Source of the DNA: JAWPMV01 sp038527215
GTDB lineage: Bacteria > Bacteroidota > Bacteroidia > J057
Direction: 5' to 3'
Length of the DNA stretch: 32,351 nt
Assembly (NCBI GenBank): GCA_038527215.1
Contig: JBCBGC010000090.1
Location: forward strand, 1-32,351
Below the pieces are notes generated by a model. It had not been told where the DNA came from and did no database searches. It saw nothing but the letters and a program-made list of their open reading frames with translations. A program made the translations under genes and the position numbers. Shown one piece after another: positions 1 through 8,600 of this stretch (positions within the stretch are counted from its first letter, which is position 1; each line of letters begins with the position of its first letter).

Positions 1-82
1 CCTGGTCATAGGGCCTGCCTAGTTCATCTGCAATGTCTATAAGTTTCTTAAGAAATTTGGGATCGTTGATTAATTCTTCCAC
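1..82 (-). CDS. Partial unknown protein, N-terminal end only
   Basis: A minus-strand reading frame runs off the left edge of the window. From a GTG at 82-80 it encodes about 27 residues rich in Lys, Asp and Leu (ELINDPKFLKKLIDIADEL), an amphipathic helical stretch that looks like real protein. The same frame stays open upstream to a TAA near 134 but contains no ATG, so GTG is the only conventional start. Too little is present to name a family. It could also be the remnant of a disrupted gene. Confidence 0.3.
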   Translation of the reverse strand, partial: MEELINDPKFLKKLIDIADELGRPYDQ

Positions 83-438
83 GGCAGTTTCGGGTCTTAG
101 AACGATAATATAAGTAAAATCTGAACACCGTCCCTTTTTTTATGTTCTACCTTAGAAAAGCGACAGAATTGTTATAATTTACTCAACAGGAGAGACGTGA
201 TATCCGGCGCAGCGGGGCTGAAATCTGCTACAATTGTGGGGAGTGGATTCACCTATCACCTGAAGGGAAAGGAAACCAGAAGATCACACATGGCGTAAAA
301 GGAAAGAACCTATCAGCAAGCCCTTACCCGCCATACACTCTTCGGAGACTCCTTTCTCATATAAGAGATTCACCATGTTTTAAATTCCTGTTTTTTGTTA
401 GAAAAAAACGTAATTTTCAAGACCTGGTATTAAAAAGG
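83..438. other. Intergenic stretch, no convincing gene
   Basis: About 350 bases lie between the left-edge fragment and the alpha/beta hydrolase. The frame of the downstream hydrolase stays open back to about position 178 and would encode a CxxC pair (CYNC), but it has no ATG before 439 and the composition does not look coding. I see no tRNA, no clear terminator and no exact TAnnTTTG promoter here. Confidence 0.4.
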
Positions 439-1227
439 ATGACTATGCAGCAATCACCGAGAGAAGGAAATTCGGTAGAAAGGCCCTCGCTCTTTTGGTT
501 CTTTACGGAAGGAGGGCGTGCCCTGGCCGAATACGGCTTTTCCGTTCCCTATCGGACTTTTCGAGCTTCTAGTAACAAGGGAGATCAACATCCGGTTCTG
601 GTTCTTCCCGGCTTCATGGCTTCCGATACTTCCACCGCCCCTCTGCGTAGATTCCTCGACCAATCCGGCTACACTTCCTATGGCTGGGAACTAGGTCGCA
701 ATACGGCGAAGCTCGCCTTTATCGAGTTGCTTGAAAAACAACTTGAAGCACTTTACGAGAAACATCAGGAAAAAATCAGCCTGATCGGCTGGAGCCTGGG
801 TGGGATCTATGCGCGTCAAATTGCCAAGTCCAAACCACATTTAGTCCGGCAGATCGTTACCCTGGGCTCTCCCTTTAAAGGGGTTAGAGAACCCAATAAT
901 GTAGCCTGGATTTATGATTTGATTACCCCCAAAAAGCAGGCTAGCGAAATCGGCGCTGCTTTGTCCGAAGATATTCCCTTGCCTGCTCCGGTGCCGACTA
1001 CTGCCATTTACACCAAAGAGGATGGTATCGTGCCCTGGCAGCTCTGCCTGGAAGATGAAGACCAGCTCCATCAAAATGTTCAAGTCCGGGGCAGTCATTT
1101 TGGCCTGGGGGTCAACCCCGCGGTGCTGGAAATAATCGCTGACCGCCTGCAGTATACCCAGGCGAACTGGGTGCATTTTAGGGAGCCCAACTTCATTAAA
1201 GACTTCCTGTTTTATCCTTCCTTATAG
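439..1227 (+). CDS. Alpha/beta hydrolase (lipase/esterase-like)
   Basis: This 262-residue protein has the features of a serine alpha/beta hydrolase. An oxyanion-loop LPGF lies near residue 57, the nucleophile elbow GWSLGG places Ser119, the probable acid is Asp195 (in KEDGIVPW) and the probable His is His220 (in GSHFGLG). No signal peptide is visible, so it is probably cytoplasmic. ATG439 is given as the start, but ATG445 six bases further has a better-placed AAAGGA upstream and may be the true start. The gene converges on the phasin genes with only 10 bases between stops. That neighbourhood makes a role in PHA or acyl-ester turnover possible, but no motif proves a depolymerase and the substrate is unknown. 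Confidence 0.85.
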   Translation: MTMQQSPREGNSVERPSLFWFFTEGGRALAEYGFSVPYRTFRASSNKGDQHPVLVLPGFMASDTSTAPLRRFLDQSGYTSYGWELGRNTAKLAFIELLEKQLEALYEKHQEKISLIGWSLGGIYARQIAKSKPHLVRQIVTLGSPFKGVREPNNVAWIYDLITPKKQASEIGAALSEDIPLPAPVPTTAIYTKEDGIVPWQLCLEDEDQLHQNVQVRGSHFGLGVNPAVLEIIADRLQYTQANWVHFREPNFIKDFLFYPSL

Positions 1228-1237
1228 CGTTTCGCCT

Positions 1238-1522
1238 CTATTCAGCTTTGGCCTCCCCGGTTCGAACCCGCTGGGCTACCTCCTTCACGGCCTGACCAGA
1301 AGTCTTCAGCATTTCTTTCTGGTTCTCTACGGTCAGTTCTACCGTCTTTTGCGCCATTTCCTTGCCTAAAGAGAACATTTGCTGTCCCGCCTCCTGGTAT
1401 AAGCTGGCCATTTCTTTGGCGGTTTTCAATGAGCTTTTCAGGATTTCGGCGCCCGCTACAGTTAGGATTTCCTGAGCGGCTTTAGTGGTTTCAAAGGCTT
1501 TTTGTACTTGCTTGATCATCAT
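1238..1522 (-). CDS. Small phasin-like protein
   Basis: This 94-residue protein is almost entirely amphipathic helix, with an alternating Ala/Lys/Glu/Gln pattern and no Cys, Trp or Pro. The core around KTAKEMASLYQEAGQQMFSL resembles phasins, the small proteins that coat polyhydroxyalkanoate granules and keep them from coalescing. It starts at tandem ATG codons (1522-1517). It lies downstream of two larger phasin-like genes on the same strand, separated from the nearer by a palindrome-rich spacer of about 310 bases, so it may have its own promoter or be read through at reduced level. Phasins diverge strongly, so family membership rests on composition, size and neighbours. Confidence 0.7.
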   Translation of the reverse strand: MMIKQVQKAFETTKAAQEILTVAGAEILKSSLKTAKEMASLYQEAGQQMFSLGKEMAQKTVELTVENQKEMLKTSGQAVKEVAQRVRTGEAKAE

Positions 1523-1592
1523 GTTTGCTATTCCTTCTTGCTTCGGTATTCAATCATTCCTGGTTTTCCTGGGATTTCTTTTGTCTTGAAAT

Positions 1593-1820
1593 CCCGGATG
1601 TTATCCGGGGAAGAGAGAAACCCGGCTGGAAGCCAGGGTTACGGAACGAAACGGGGCCCGGGTGAGGGCGGGAGCTGGGGGCGAGCCCCCAGCTCTCTTG
1701 CCCGCAGATGCAATCTGCGTCTACCGGATCTCTTCTCTCAGTTCCACTCCGGAACGTTCTCTCTTCTCTCAGTTCCGCCACTGCGGAACGGTCTCACCTC
1801 TCTCAGTTCCACTCCGGAAC
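1593..1820. repeat. Cluster of REP-like palindromes
   Basis: Between phasin genes 1 and 2 sit at least seven inverted repeats: CCCGGAT/ATCCGGG (1593-1609); AACCC-GGCT/AGCC-a-GGGTT (1619-1640); an 11-bp perfect stem GAGCTGGGGGC/GCCCCCAGCTC (1672-1695); CGCAGAT/ATCTGCG (1703-1719); then three related hairpins GTTCC...GGAAC at 1741-1755, 1772-1789 (extended to GTTCCGC/GCGGAAC) and 1806-1820. The last three sit in direct repeats of the form CTCTCAGTTCC...GGAACG. The cluster begins about 12 bases past the stop of the 1833-2285 gene. It resembles REP/BIME-type extragenic elements. No REP-associated transposase lies in the window. Confidence 0.75.
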
Positions 1821-1832
1821 GGTCTCACCTCT

Positions 1833-2285
1833 CTAGTTATACAACAACTTCTTGAGGCGCTTAGCGCTATCAGAAAACTGACCGTTCACTGTTTCCAGGG
1901 TATCGAGGACCATTTCCTGCTGCTTGTTGGCAATTTCCAACCCGCCGTTGATCGCTTTCTCAGCAATTTTCTGCCACTTTCCGGCATTTTCTACGACTCC
2001 GTCAATCAGTTCACCAGCCGTTTTTACCGTATAATCGTTCGCACTTTTAGCTACATTCATCATATTCTCCAGCGTCAAATTCTCAGTAGCCATTTCGTAA
2101 ACTTCTTTCACCGGAGTAAGGGTTTTCTCGCTCAGGTTTTCCCCATTGGTTTTGAGATCTGAAGCTACTTCGTTGACCACTTCTTTCATTTGCTCATTGA
2201 CTGAAGTAGCGGTTTTCTTGATCGCTTCTGCACTGTTGGAGAAATCGATCAGGTTAGTCTTTTTGCTAGATGTTTTATTTGCCAT
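1833..2285 (-). CDS. Phasin-like granule protein
   Basis: This 150-residue protein is all-helical and Ala/Lys/Glu-rich, with a single Trp. Its C-terminal half (residues about 95-148) aligns by eye with the neighbouring 2349-2924 product: both share the pattern WQ....KA...G.E...KQQ...LD.LE.V, so the two are paralogs. The N-terminus MANKTSSKK also resembles the neighbour's MASKTTNS. The probable role is as a surface protein of PHA granules. The stop codon abuts the three GTTCC/GGAAC hairpins, which could end or stabilise the transcript. It lies 63 bases downstream of the 2349-2924 gene on the same strand, so co-transcription is possible. Confidence 0.75.
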   Translation of the reverse strand: MANKTSSKKTNLIDFSNSAEAIKKTATSVNEQMKEVVNEVASDLKTNGENLSEKTLTPVKEVYEMATENLTLENMMNVAKSANDYTVKTAGELIDGVVENAGKWQKIAEKAINGGLEIANKQQEMVLDTLETVNGQFSDSAKRLKKLLYN

Positions 2286-2348
2286 GATATCTTGTATTAA
2301 AAATTATTCAAAAATTAATTACTGTGTGTTTGTCTAAAAGGGCCTTTG

Positions 2349-2924
2349 TTAATTCAAGCTCTCCTTTGCCATGCTGATCCAGGGAGTAGGATCCATCGAG
2401 CGGTAGCGCGATCCTGCCTGCTGGAGAATTTCCTGGAGTTTTACCGCCGGGGTATCCACGAGCTGAGCGTAGGTATGAATGCCAGCTTCGTTTAAGAGTA
2501 TGGCTACTTTGGGTCCGATGCCTTTGATCTTGGTTAAATCATCTTGGGCGGATTCCGTTACCGACTCCTTACCTGCCGTATCTAAAGCAACTTCCACTTG
2601 CGTAAGTCTTTCTTCTACCACTTTCTTTACTTCGCCCGCTTCTCCATATCCCAGCAATTGCTGAAAAGGGAGTTTCCCTTGCTGGTATTGGCTTTTCACT
2701 TCCTCCAACATGTCCAGGGTAGCATCTTGCTGTTTCTCCATCACCTCAGTTCCTTTCTGGAGTGCCTTGGCCATGAAAGCCTGCCAGTCGTTTCCTACAT
2801 TCAGAGAATAATCAACCATTTGTTCGGCCATGGTGAGGGCTCCATTATGGAGTTTATCCAGGTTGGCCTTAAGTTGATCGACGTTTTTCAGGAACATTTC
2901 ACTATTGGTGGTCTTGCTTGCCAT
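2349..2924 (-). CDS. Phasin-like protein with C-terminal helix-hairpin-helix domain
   Basis: This 191-residue protein has two parts. Residues 1 to about 110 form a phasin-like helical region, paralogous to the 1833-2285 product. Residues about 128-191 form a helix-hairpin-helix-like module starting DLTKIKGIGPKVAILLNEAG, the GIGP hairpin that typically contacts DNA backbone or acts as a compact protein-protein module. I chose ATG2924 (MASKTTNS) over an in-frame ATG at 2996. The extra 24 residues are basic and unlike phasins, the short start matches the paralog's MANKTSS, and a -7 promoter element at 3012-3005 would leave the longer form almost leaderless. A granule protein with a DNA-binding module could tether PHA granules to the nucleoid, as PhaM and PhaF do by other means. 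That role is inference. Confidence 0.8.
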   Translation of the reverse strand: MASKTTNSEMFLKNVDQLKANLDKLHNGALTMAEQMVDYSLNVGNDWQAFMAKALQKGTEVMEKQQDATLDMLEEVKSQYQQGKLPFQQLLGYGEAGEVKKVVEERLTQVEVALDTAGKESVTESAQDDLTKIKGIGPKVAILLNEAGIHTYAQLVDTPAVKLQEILQQAGSRYRSMDPTPWISMAKESLN

Positions 2925-3004
2925 GTTTTGGTTGGTTGAAGGTGAACAACACTGGGCTAACCGATTTTTACTTTTTTTTCTCTGGTTATATCCCATTGAT
3001 GTTT

Positions 3005-3050
3005 CAAAGGTAGGTAGCCCTAGTTACAGCTGAGTTACACATGAGTTACA
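3005..3050 (-). promoter_or_regulatory. Phasin promoter with three 11-bp-phased repeats
   Basis: Read on the minus strand, TACCTTTG at 3012-3005 is an exact match to the Bacteroidota -7 element TAnnTTTG and lies about 80 bases before the phasin start at 2924. Just upstream the plus strand carries AGTTACA three times, at 3022-3028, 3033-3039 and 3044-3050, each exactly 11 bases apart. One copy per helical turn next to a promoter without a recognisable -33 TTTG suggests an activator binding site. Confidence 0.55.
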
Positions 3051-3203
3051 GGCAGCAAACAGGCTCAAAAAATTTTGCCAGACGGGAGATTTTTATGATC
3101 TTATAAGGTGGCATCAATCCATTTGATAGCTGCCATTCTGTATCACAAAAGGCCTTCATACTACTCCGATAAAAGCTGATGGAAGGCATCAATCTATGAA
3201 CAT

Positions 3204-4205
3204 ATGAAAATGAATGTGGGATTATTAGGCGGTGGGTCCTGGGGCACCACAGTAGCCTCTTTAACAGCCAGAAATTGCCCGACAAAAATTTGGGCCAGAG
3301 ATGAACAAACCGTTAAAGAAATCAATGAACTCCATCGGAATGAAAAATACCTTCCCGGAGCAGACTTAACGCCTTCCTTAACAGCTTATCATACCATAAA
3401 AGAAACCGTCCATGATGCTGACGTGATCGTAATGGGCATTCCCGCACAACATTTTCGACAGGTCCTGAAAGATGCCCGCCCTTTTATCCGTCCCTGGGTG
3501 CCTATCATCAGCTTATCCAAAGGATTGGAGATCGGCACCATGATGCGCATGACCGAAGTGATCGAAGCAGAAATGGAAGGACACCCAGCCGGGGTGCTGA
3601 CGGGTCCCAATCTGGCGAAGGAAATTGTAACCGGGCAGGCTGCTGCCAGTGTGATTGCTATGGTGGACGATACCATCGCGCGGCGCTTGCAAAAAGTCTT
3701 CAAAACAGGACTGTTCCGAGTTTATACCAACGAGGACGTGGTCGGTTGCGAGTTAGGGGGAGCCTTGAAAAATATCATTGCCATTGCGGCCGGGATGGGA
3801 GATGGCAGTGGAGCTGGAGAAAATACCCGGGCCGCGATTATCACCCGGGGCCTGGCCGAACTGACCCGACTAGGGGTAGCTATGGGGGGACAATCCGCCA
3901 CTTTTGCCGGTCTGACCGGCATGGGCGACCTGGTGGCCACCTGTTTTAGTGAAAAAAGCCGAAACAGAACCGTGGGTTATCAATTGGGATTGGGGCGAGG
4001 CATCACTGAAATCATCGAAGATATGGCCGAAGTAGCCGAAGGGGTAAAAACGGCCAAAGTGGTGATGAAGCTCGCCGATAAGTATGGGCTGAATATGCCC
4101 ATTGCCAAGTCCGTTTACAAAGTATTGTATGAAGGCAGTACTGCGCAAGATGCGTTCCGGGGACTCTTAAAGATGGACATCGGTTCAGAAGCCGGTCCGG
4201 GATAA
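3204..4205 (+). CDS. gpsA: Glycerol-3-phosphate dehydrogenase [NAD(P)+]
   Basis: GpsA reduces dihydroxyacetone phosphate to sn-glycerol 3-phosphate in the cytoplasm, supplying the backbone for phospholipids. The 333-residue length is typical of the family. The N-terminal Rossmann motif is GLLGGGSWGT (residues 6-15), followed by the family signature region TGPNLAKEI and the catalytic-lysine segment GALKNIIAIAAGMGDG (Lys189). The C-terminal substrate domain contains LTGMGDLVATC and SRNRTVG. The start is ATG3204 or, two codons later, ATG3210; both give a complete Rossmann strand. It reads alone on the plus strand, divergent from the phasins. GGCATCAATC occurs twice upstream, at 3110-3119 and 3185-3194, with unknown meaning. 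Confidence 0.97.
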   Translation: MKMNVGLLGGGSWGTTVASLTARNCPTKIWARDEQTVKEINELHRNEKYLPGADLTPSLTAYHTIKETVHDADVIVMGIPAQHFRQVLKDARPFIRPWVPIISLSKGLEIGTMMRMTEVIEAEMEGHPAGVLTGPNLAKEIVTGQAAASVIAMVDDTIARRLQKVFKTGLFRVYTNEDVVGCELGGALKNIIAIAAGMGDGSGAGENTRAAIITRGLAELTRLGVAMGGQSATFAGLTGMGDLVATCFSEKSRNRTVGYQLGLGRGITEIIEDMAEVAEGVKTAKVVMKLADKYGLNMPIAKSVYKVLYEGSTAQDAFRGLLKMDIGSEAGPG

Positions 4206-4288
4206 GGGGACGCAGAATTGGCCACATTCCATGCCAGCCAACTAATTGTAATTCGGTTGCGTAATGGCATTGAATCAACCCCTAAATC

Positions 4289-5302
4289 ATGCGCTTAATG
4301 AATCTCTTTTTTATTCGCCTCCTGGGAATGGCCTTGCTATGTACTACTGCCTGCACTGGGAGAGGCGACTATCCTGATGCAGAAGTGGAAATCCCCGATT
4401 TTAATTTCCCTGGTACGGTAGTATTTGAGCAAAATTTATCCGCCTACGGGATTTTCCGCGAAACCCCAGCCGACTTACTGCCCTCAGATGGATTTCATCT
4501 CCTGGAATTAAGTTCTATCCTGTTTACCGATTATGCGCATAAACAACGCCTGGTAAAGGTCCCTCCAGGGACCCAGATCAACCGCATGAGTGATGGTTCC
4601 CTGCTGTATCCGGACGGCACCATGCTGACCAAGACCTTTTTTTACTATCAAGACGAAAGAGATAGGAGTTTAGGTAAAAGGATCATCGAGACCCGGCTGC
4701 TGATCAAGGAAAGTGGGACCTGGAACCTTGCCACCTACCTCTGGAATGAGGCTCAAACCGAAGCCGTTCTGACTTGGGAAGGCTTTGATACCCCGGTGAA
4801 TTGGATTGCCGCTGACGGCACACCCTTTTCTACGCGCTATCATGTTCCCAATCAAAATGAATGTATCACTTGCCATCAGTCTCAATCAAAGATGACTCCG
4901 ATTGGCCCCAGGTTAAGAAACCTCAACCGTGAGGTGGTCCGAAAGGGAAATCGGCTGAACCAATTGTCCCATTTGCAGGCAGAGGGAGTTTTAAATGATT
5001 TTTCCGTCAGTCAGGTAGCTGAGATCGTAGACTATGCGGATCCCATGGTTCCCCTGGCTGATCGAGGCCGAGCCTACCTGGAGATGAATTGTGCGCACTG
5101 TCATCATCCGCTGGGCTGGGAGGCATCAGCAGAACGAGATTTTGATTTTCGCTACGAGACGCCCTTGGATCAAAGCGGGATTTTATTTGGGGAAGAAGAA
5201 ATCCTGGAGGCCGTGGTAGATCGGGAAATGCCTTTCATTGGCACTACCCTCTTGGATCAGGAAGGAGTTGCGCTTCTTATTGAATACATTGAAAGCCTGT
5301 AG
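4289..5302 (+). CDS. Diheme c-type cytochrome lipoprotein
   Basis: The 337-residue protein begins with a hydrophobic signal segment ending in a lipobox-like TTAC, with Cys22 as the probable lipidated residue, so it should be anchored in the cell envelope facing the periplasm or outside. Two heme c attachment motifs are visible: CITCH at 192-196 and CAHCH at 268-272. The sequence around them, including MTPIGPRLRNLN after the first, resembles the SO_2930/HNE_0200-type diheme family, but I name that only tentatively. The N-terminal 170 residues are beta-rich with no motif I recognise. No Met ligand or redox partner can be assigned by eye, and no cytochrome maturation genes lie nearby. The probable role is electron transfer or an oxidoreductase subunit. 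Confidence 0.8.
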   Translation: MRLMNLFFIRLLGMALLCTTACTGRGDYPDAEVEIPDFNFPGTVVFEQNLSAYGIFRETPADLLPSDGFHLLELSSILFTDYAHKQRLVKVPPGTQINRMSDGSLLYPDGTMLTKTFFYYQDERDRSLGKRIIETRLLIKESGTWNLATYLWNEAQTEAVLTWEGFDTPVNWIAADGTPFSTRYHVPNQNECITCHQSQSKMTPIGPRLRNLNREVVRKGNRLNQLSHLQAEGVLNDFSVSQVAEIVDYADPMVPLADRGRAYLEMNCAHCHHPLGWEASAERDFDFRYETPLDQSGILFGEEEILEAVVDREMPFIGTTLLDQEGVALLIEYIESL

Positions 5303-5654
5303 GATAGCTGATTGTTGGTAGATAATTATCTGGTCATCATCCGGTCCTCCCGGTCGGTCCTATCGTCCACATTCTCCCAAAGGGTGCCAGTATATAGCTT
5401 GAGACTTTTCAAGTGCCCCCACATGATTAATCTTACTTCCGGAGGTAATATCTAAGCGCGCATTTTTCTCTAAAAATCAGCCAATAGGCCGAAATTCGTA
5501 CTTTCCTAACATAAGGGCCTTCCTATCTATCGTAAGATTTACTTACAATCACGCTTGAAACGCATTCAGGTAAATTCTAACTTTCTGAAATTCTATCACC
5601 AGGCTTCATAAAGTAGCATACGCTTAAGATGAACTAAGTAAAATCCCCTAGGTT
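5303..5654. other. Intergenic region upstream of PAS kinase
   Basis: This stretch holds no gene I can support. Visible structures are a perfect palindrome AGATAATTATCT (5320-5331), shortly after the cytochrome stop, and an inverted repeat CTTGA/TCAAG near 5398-5413. Nothing matches TAnnTTTG exactly upstream of 5655. Confidence 0.5.
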
Positions 5655-8600
5655 TTGAGCCTCAATCCTAATCTGTCTCCGAAATCCTTGCCAGTAAGTC
5701 AGGAGTCCAGTAAGTCTTCCCAGGAGTTGTTGAAATATTTGAGCAATCACTCCTGGGAAGAATCGCTATTTAAAACGCTGGTGGAGATTGCCCCTATAGG
5801 CATCGCCTTAAGTTCCCGCTCCAGAGTACTGGCCTATTGCAATAAAGCCTTCGCAGATATTTTAGGCTATACCCAGGAAGAATTATACGGCATGGACTGG
5901 CGGCGTCTCACCTTTCAGGAGGATCGGGCAGCCAGCATCGAGACCTTGGAAAAACTAGTCAAAGGGGAATATTCCACTTTTGAATTTGAAAAGAGATATT
6001 GGCATAAAGCGGGTCATCTGGTATGGTGTCAACTGACTGTCTCATTGGTTACGGATCAAAAGTCTGGTGAACAACTAATCCTGGCTCTGATCAAGGACAT
6101 CAGCGAGGAAAAAAATCTATCCGAAAGCCTAAGTCGCAAGGATTCCATGATCCAAATGGGGGAAGCGGTAGCCTTAACGGGTACTTTCATTTGGGATACC
6201 AAAACGACGGAAATGGAAGCCAGCCCGGGTATATTCAATATTTTTGAGTTAGACCCAGAGACCACGACGCCCCAGAATTTATTTGATAAAGCAAGGGTCC
6301 TGATTCATCCGGACGATATCGAGCAGTTGCTAGAGGATGTAGCTCAATCCGTAAAGGAAAATGCTCCCAGTAGCTCACAATATAGAATCAAGTTACCAGA
6401 TGGCAGGATTAAATGGCTAAGGACTATTTCCGGTCCTTTCATCGATGATAGAAGAATGCTTCGGACCATCCAGGATATTACGGAAGAGGTCCGGCAACAA
6501 TCCCAACTAGACCATCAAAAAGCCATCAATATACTGGGTGAACTCGCGGCCAGCCTGGGGACTTTTGTCTGGGATATTGAAACCAATGTCCTGGAAGTCA
6601 GTGAGGGTATGGCCAGGATGTTGGGAATCCATCAGTCCAGCGAGAAACAGGTAAATTCCTTGCAGGATTTGTTGGCCTTTATCCATCCAGATGACAGAGA
6701 ACTTGTCTACCAGACTTTCCAACAACTAAAAACTACGCGTACCCTGGCACCAGTAGAGTGCCGGATCATTTCGATGGCGGGGGCTCAAAAATGGATGAGA
6801 TTCACCGAAGGAGCCTTCACTCATCACTCCCAATTCGTTAGCACCTTTGTGGATATAAGCCAGGAAAAGCAGCAAAATATCCTGCTCATGCGGCAAAACA
6901 GTATGCTGGCCATGGGGGTGGCAGGCGCAAATCTGGCCTCATTTATTTGGGACTCCAAGAAGCTGAGCGTGCTCATCAGCCTGGGCATTGAGGGTCTTTA
7001 TGAAATTGACTCAGCTCTATATTCGGAAAAAGAATTGTTCCACAAGCTGGTTTCCATGACTCATCCAGATGACGCGGAACGGTTCCAGACCAACCTTAAT
7101 ATGGCCATCAGGGGCAAACTCCATCCACAGTTTGACATCAGAATTATATTGGAATCTGGGGCCATTAAGTGGATTAGAGTTTACCCCTGTGAACCTTTAC
7201 TGGCAAACGAAAAACTGGCTACCCTCCAGGATATCACTAAGGATGTAGCGCAGGCAAGCCTCTTGAGGCAGCAACGGGAGTTTATTGAAATAGGCGAAAA
7301 AACCGCAGGCTTAGGCACCTTTATCTGGAATGTTGAAACCAACGATGTCCAGGCAAGTCCGGGTTATTACCATGTATATGGGCTAGACTCAGAAAGGTAT
7401 GATAGCAGTAAGTTGATGGCCAAAGTCTTGTCCATGACCCACCCAGAGGATGTGGGTTATTTGCAGCAGAATATCTCGGTCATTACCGAAGGCCGTCGTT
7501 CCAGCCCCATTGATTATCGGGTTATTCTCGATTCAGGGGAGGTTAAATGGATCAGAACTTCTCCGGGCAGGTTCATCAGCAGCGCAGATAAATTGGGAAC
7601 TGTTCAGGATATTACGGCGGAAAAAAATAAAACCCTGGCGCTCCAGCAACAGGAAGAAATGGTGCGCATCGGAGGAGAAGTGGGCAACATTGGCGTGGAC
7701 ATTTATGACATGGCAAACCAGACCTTTATTTATTCTCCCCACTTACTGAAAATGTTCCACCTTGATCCCCAAAAAATCACTACCAAAAATTTGGGAAAGG
7801 CACTTGAAGAACGATTCTACCCTGAGGACCAGGAAATGATCAAGCAATTCAGAGCGGCCCTGACCGAAAATCCTCCGGAAAGGGTTGAGATCATCCATAG
7901 ACTTCTTTTACCCAACCATGACATCAGATGGATGCAGGTCATTTCTGATAAATTTAAGGATACCCATTTCCGGATCACCATCCACAAAGACATTACCGAA
8001 TACGTCCACCAAAGTGAGAAACTGAAAAGCTCCCACAAAGAAATAGAGGAACTCCTTTATTCTGTTTCTCATGACTTAAGGGCCCCACTAAGGCATGTCA
8101 ATAGCTACGCGCAAATGCTTGAAGCATCTGCCGCGTCAAAATTGGATGCAGAGGAGACCAAAAATCTTCAGAACGTCCTTAGCGCTTCCAGAAGACTGGG
8201 GTTTATGATTGACGAACTCCTCCAGTTTTTCAGAAATAAACAGGTAGAGATCAAAAATGAGGAGGTAAATCTGGATACTATCACTCGGGCCACCCAGGAA
8301 ATCTTTTCCCAGGACACAGCAAAAAGAGGCATCCAATGGACCATTGGGGCTTTACCCATCGTACAAGGGGATCGAAATATGCTGGAAAAGGTCATGCAAA
8401 ACCTGATTTCGAACGCTGTGAAATTTACCGCCAGGACCCCGCAAGCAAAAATTGACATTAGCGCGGAAGTATCTCCTGAAGAAGGATGGGTTCACGTACA
8501 AGTAAAAGACAATGGAGCCGGCTTTAACATGGATTACGCCGATAAATTATTTGCCGTTTTTCAACGCCTGCATACCAGAAGGCAATTTGAGGGTACCGGG

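Noticed and set aside
178..438. Open frame upstream of and in frame with the 439 hydrolase, with a CxxC pair
   Set aside because: It has no ATG before 439, and its composition and lack of any family likeness suggest non-coding sequence.
2925..2996. N-terminal extension of the phasin-HhH gene from ATG2996
   Set aside because: The basic extension is unlike phasins. The -7 promoter element would leave no leader, and the paralog starts like the shorter form.
3046..3285. Minus-strand ORF overlapping the gpsA start
   Set aside because: It covers the phasin and gpsA upstream region and has no recognisable protein pattern.
4231..4270. ATGCCA/TGGCAT inverted repeat after gpsA as a terminator
   Set aside because: The stem is interrupted by large unpaired gaps and has no T tract.
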